Virus record (IMG/VR): IMGVR_UViG_3300024507_000442
Coordinates: 42,788-106,787 of that record
Length of the DNA: 64,000 nucleotides
Origin: a virus
Reading direction: 5' to 3' (one strand)
The position numbers were made by a program, and so were the translations under genes. Below are positions 61,187 through 64,000 of this stretch, one piece after another (within the stretch, counting starts at the first letter, position 1; each line of letters begins with the position of its first letter). Under the pieces are notes generated by a model. The model saw only the letters and a list, made by a program, of their open reading frames with translations, made no database searches and was not told the origin of the DNA.

Positions 61187-62885
61187 AACTATTAGATGGA
61201 AAAACTTCTTAAGTACTGGAAATCAATATACGGAAGTTGATTTTACTGAAAATAAAACTAATCTAATCGTCGGCACAAACGGAGCTGGAAAAAGCACCGT
61301 TTTGGATGCACTTACATTTTCTTTATTTGGAAAACCATTTCGTAAGATTAATAAACCACAACTAATCAACTCTGTAAATGAGAAGGATTGTAGAGTTGAA
61401 GTTGAGTTTTCAATTGGAAACACTGATTGGAAAGTTGTAAGAGGAATAAAACCGGCACTGTTTGAGATTTGGAGAAATGATACTCCTTTAGACCAGTCTT
61501 CAGCTGCTCTAGACCAACAAAAGTGGTTTGAACAGACTGTTCTTAAAATGAACTACAAGTCTTTTACTCAAATTGTAATTTTGGGTTCCAGTACTTTTGT
61601 TCCTTTCATGCAACTTTCTGCTGCTCATCGTCGTGAAGTGATTGAAGATCTTCTTGATATTAAGATTTTCTCTTCAATGAACGCGGTAATTAAAGAAAAG
61701 ATTCGTCAGGCAAAAGAAGATATTAAAGTTCTTGACTTAAAGAAAGAATCTTTGCTCGATAAGGTTAAGATGCAACAAGAGTTTATCGAAGAACTTGAGA
61801 ATCGCGGAAAAGAAAGTATTGATAACAATAATCGGAAAATTTCCGATTTAGATAAAGAAATTCAACAACATATGGATGAAAATGGTTCTTTAGAAGAACC
61901 TCTTTATGAGTATATTAGAGAGCAAGATAAGTTAGTTGGATATGCTGATAAACTTCGTAAGTTGGGAAACTTGAAAGGTAAAATCTCACAAAAAGTATCT
62001 ACCATTACTAAAGAGCATAAGTTCTTCACAGAGAATACGGTATGCCCCACCTGCACTCAATCCATTGAAGAGACCTTCAGAATAAATAGAATTAACGACG
62101 CTCAATCTAAAGCAAAGGAGTTGCAATCTGGGTATAAAGAACTAGAGGAGGCAATTAAAGAGGAAGAGGAGCGAGAGCGTCAATTCAATACTCTGTCGAA
62201 GGAGATTTCAAAATTAACGAATGGCATTTCTCAAAACAATATTAAGATTAATGGATTGCGGAGACAAATCCGAAATCTTGAATCAGAAATTCAAGTTCTT
62301 ACCGAGAACCTTGCAAACCGAAATTCTGAACATGAGAAGTTAGAATCCTTCAGAGACAACTTAAAAACTACATACGACGACCTCGCTTCTAAAAAAGACA
62401 CAATCAACTATTACGATTTTTCGTATAGTTTACTTAAAGACGGTGGAGTAAAATCCAAAATCATCAAGAAGTATTTGCCTCTCATCAATCAGCAAGTTAA
62501 TCGCTATTTGCAGATGATGGACTTCTACATTAACTTTACACTTGATGAGGAGTTTAACGAAACCGTCCAGTCACCTATTCACGAAGATTTCTCTTATGCT
62601 TCCTTTAGTGAAGGAGAGAAAATGAGAATTGACCTTGCTCTACTCTTCACATGGAGAGAAGTTGCAAGAATGAAGAACTCCGTCAATACAAATCTTTTGA
62701 TTATGGATGAGGTGTTTGATTCTTCACTTGATGGATTTGGAACTGAAGAGTTCCTTAAGATTATTCGTTATGTGATTAAAGACGCAAACATTTTTGTTAT
62801 CTCTCATAAGACAGGTCTTGAGGACAGATTTGAAAGTGTCATAAAGTTTGAGAAAGTAAAAGGTTTTTCGCGTATGGTGGTCTGA
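61173..62885 (+). CDS. gp46: Recombination nuclease ATPase subunit gp46, 570 aa
   Basis: SMC/Rad50-type ATPase, partner of gp47. NLIVGTNGAGKSTVLDALTF (Walker A, ~30-49) opens the protein. Long coiled coils flank a short zinc hook with CPTC at ~291-294. The ABC signature is FSEGEKMRIDLALLF and Walker B is LLIMDEVFDSSLDG (~507). Length matches T4 gp46 (560 aa). The overlap with the DUF3110 gene suggests a 1:1:1 coupling. Confidence 0.95.
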   Translation: MILFKTIRWKNFLSTGNQYTEVDFTENKTNLIVGTNGAGKSTVLDALTFSLFGKPFRKINKPQLINSVNEKDCRVEVEFSIGNTDWKVVRGIKPALFEIWRNDTPLDQSSAALDQQKWFEQTVLKMNYKSFTQIVILGSSTFVPFMQLSAAHRREVIEDLLDIKIFSSMNAVIKEKIRQAKEDIKVLDLKKESLLDKVKMQQEFIEELENRGKESIDNNNRKISDLDKEIQQHMDENGSLEEPLYEYIREQDKLVGYADKLRKLGNLKGKISQKVSTITKEHKFFTENTVCPTCTQSIEETFRINRINDAQSKAKELQSGYKELEEAIKEEEERERQFNTLSKEISKLTNGISQNNIKINGLRRQIRNLESEIQVLTENLANRNSEHEKLESFRDNLKTTYDDLASKKDTINYYDFSYSLLKDGGVKSKIIKKYLPLINQQVNRYLQMMDFYINFTLDEEFNETVQSPIHEDFSYASFSEGEKMRIDLALLFTWREVARMKNSVNTNLLIMDEVFDSSLDGFGTEEFLKIIRYVIKDANIFVISHKTGLEDRFESVIKFEKVKGFSRMVV

Positions 62886-62899
62886 ACCACTCAAGAACA

Positions 62900-63121
62900 A
62901 TGCAAGTCCCAAACTGGAAGCACCATTCCAAGAAAGAACAGAAACGAAAACTTAAACCGCAAGCACTGAGGCAAGCGAAAGCACGACTCGCCCAGTTCAA
63001 AAAGCGTCACATGGGTCGCCCAAAAGGCGACCTTTCGTTTTATGATGGTCTCATACGAAACAAATCCAATGGCAGTCTCTCACGAAATCAAATCCCAACT
63101 TGCCAAACTGCTTGCCACTGA
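62900..63121 (+). CDS. Small basic protein, uncertain, 73 aa
   Basis: The first ~45 residues (MQVPNWKHHSKKEQKRKLKP, then QALRQAKARLAQFKKRHMGR) are strongly basic and helical and look like a real nucleic-acid-binding peptide. The rest is less convincing and overlaps the peptidase gene by 53 bases, and a terminator-like hairpin (63014-63032) lies within it. No good ribosome-binding site is visible. It may be a genuine small gene after 46, or a chance frame. Confidence 0.45.
   Translation: MQVPNWKHHSKKEQKRKLKPQALRQAKARLAQFKKRHMGRPKGDLSFYDGLIRNKSNGSLSRNQIPTCQTACH
63014..63040 (+). terminator. Possible terminator after gene 46
   Basis: GGTCGCC (63014-63020), CAAAA loop, GGCGACC (63026-63032), followed by the broken T run TTTCGTTTT. 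The 7-bp stem is GC-rich. It ends ~30 bases before the peptidase start, fitting a 3' end for the 47-46 transcript. Confidence 0.55.
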
Positions 63122-64000
63122 AGACCTTGTAGTGGAGCACAAGAAAGTTCCTACAGCGTGCTTCAATGTTCATACTCGTGTTCTCACCCTTCCTTTGTGG
63201 GAAAAGGCAAGTGGTCTTGTGTATGACCTTCTGGTGGGTCATGAGGTGGGTCATGCTCTCTTCACTCCTGATGAAGATTGGACTGAGACTGCAAAGGTTC
63301 CTCAGCAGTTTGTGAATGTGGTAGAAGATGCCCGCATTGAGAAACTGATGAAGCGTAAGTATGCTGGACTTGCTAAGACTTTCTTCAATGGTTATAAGGA
63401 ACTGAACGAAGAAGATTTCTTTCAACTTAAAGAAGAAGATATTTCTACTTTTAATCTTGCCGATCGTGCTAACCTTTATTTTAAAGTTGGTAACTTTTTG
63501 ACTCTTGATTTTGCTCCAGAGGAAAAAGAAATCATTAATATCATTGATGCTTGTGAAAGTTTTGCAGATACATTGATTGCTGCTGAAGAACTTTATAAGT
63601 ATTGTAAAAAAGAAAAGGAACAACAGCAGAAGGTTGCTGACTTTGATTCGCAAGAAACTCAAGGGAACTCGCAGTCTCCTGCAAGCGATTTTGTAGAGAC
63701 TAATGACTCCTCTTCTGAGCAAGAAGGTGAGAGTGATAACTCCTCCAAAAAAGAGTCTTCTGAGTCCTATGGCGGCACTGCTCAAGGTGATGAAACTCCT
63801 GTAAAATCTTCTGGGGAAAAAGAAGAACCTGAAGTTCGCACTGCAGAGTCTTTGGAAGATAAGATTCGTGACCTTGTGGGTAACGATGGATATGAAAATG
63901 TTTATATTGAGGTTCCTCAAGTAAATCTTGATACTGTTATTGGTAAGAACTCTGAAGTTCATAAAGATATTGATGATTCTTTTGCTCATCAACAAAAAAT
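63069..64000 (+). CDS. Zinc metallopeptidase-like protein, 5' part (runs off window)
   Basis: The frame is open from here to the last base with no stop. I place the start at 63069 (MAVSHEIKSQLAKLLATEDL); in-frame ATGs at 63042 and 63045 would add up to nine residues. Diagnostic is DLLVGHEVGHALFTP with the HExxH-type HEVGH, followed by FVNVVEDARIEKLMK, where the Glu/Asp may be the third zinc ligand. After ~residue 190 comes an acidic Ser/Glu-rich linker and then a new domain. From memory, marine T4-like phages often have this peptidase, sometimes with a C-terminal VWA domain. Its role is unknown; host protein processing is possible. Confidence 0.75.
   Translation, partial: MAVSHEIKSQLAKLLATEDLVVEHKKVPTACFNVHTRVLTLPLWEKASGLVYDLLVGHEVGHALFTPDEDWTETAKVPQQFVNVVEDARIEKLMKRKYAGLAKTFFNGYKELNEEDFFQLKEEDISTFNLADRANLYFKVGNFLTLDFAPEEKEIINIIDACESFADTLIAAEELYKYCKKEKEQQQKVADFDSQETQGNSQSPASDFVETNDSSSEQEGESDNSSKKESSESYGGTAQGDETPVKSSGEKEEPEVRTAESLEDKIRDLVGNDGYENVYIEVPQVNLDTVIGKNSEVHKDIDDSFAHQQK

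Noticed and set aside
63051-63995. 314-aa reading frame on the - strand
   Set aside because: It is antisense to the metallopeptidase frame, which has HEVGH and a coherent protein sequence. The antisense product is Phe/Ile/Arg-rich without any recognisable motif, and no other gene lies on this strand.
1-64000. tRNA genes, integrase, psbA/psbD or other photosynthesis genes
   Set aside because: I looked for the corresponding motifs and reading frames and saw none; a tRNA scan would settle the RNA part.

Overview
The window is a contiguous, strand-biased stretch of a T4-like cyanophage (cyanomyovirus) genome. Every gene I accept lies on the + strand. The order terminase large subunit (17) - sheath (18) - tube (19) - portal (20) - small core protein - protease (21) - scaffold (22) - major capsid (23) - 3 - uvsY - uvsW - late sigma (55) - 47 - 46 is the usual marine cyanomyovirus order. 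A cyanobacterial host is also suggested by a DUF3110-like gene between 47 and 46, a family otherwise known from cyanobacteria and plastids. No integrase, tRNA or photosynthesis gene was seen.

Region 1 (1-22134) is a tail-fibre / adhesin locus. It holds the 3' end of a structural gene, a small structural gene, and two copies of a gene pair (PKD-like fibre followed by giant fibre; 786-9222 and 9270-18516). The two giants share their first ~175 residues and an S74-type intramolecular chaperone at the C-terminus, but their interiors differ: 78/48-bp tandem repeats in one, Gly-X-Gln collagen-like tracts and 18-residue NTFIG repeats in the other. Three LamG-type adhesin genes follow, joined by TAATG overlaps. 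An orphan 26-codon S74 3' end marks the right edge.

Region 2 (22127-43493) is accessory. Three RCC1-repeat genes and a DUF4376 fibre-assembly-like gene are interleaved with a ~16-kb surface-sugar island (25239-41607): about eight glycosyltransferase-like proteins, two 2OG-Fe(II) oxygenases, a sulfotransferase, an FkbM methyltransferase, an NAD-dependent epimerase/dehydratase, an RfbH-type Fe-S/PMP deoxysugar dehydrase with His in place of the PLP lysine, a GH130-like propeller, a CxxCxxCC protein and a DUF6165 protein. Most genes overlap by 4-17 bases, so this is probably one translationally coupled operon. I infer that it modifies either virion adhesins or host surface glycans. It ends in a multidomain low-complexity gene whose reading frame is cut in two by one in-frame stop.

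Region 3 (43511-57392) is the packaging, tail and head core. Three features stand out: a terminator-like hairpin inside the portal gene, a probable internal head protein with a T4-like capsid-targeting N-terminus, and a GIY-YIG endonuclease inserted behind the terminator of gene 23.

Region 4 (57420-64000) is recombination and late-transcription control (uvsW, 55, 47, 46), ending in a metallopeptidase gene that runs off the window.

Regulation: at least fifteen intergenic sites match the T4-type late promoter core NNTAAATA, consistent with the gene 55 sigma factor encoded here. A near-consensus sigma70 promoter (TTGTCA-17-TATAAT) precedes gene 55 itself. No gene-free stretch exceeds about 110 bases. 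Family assignments rest on motifs read by eye; no database search was run.
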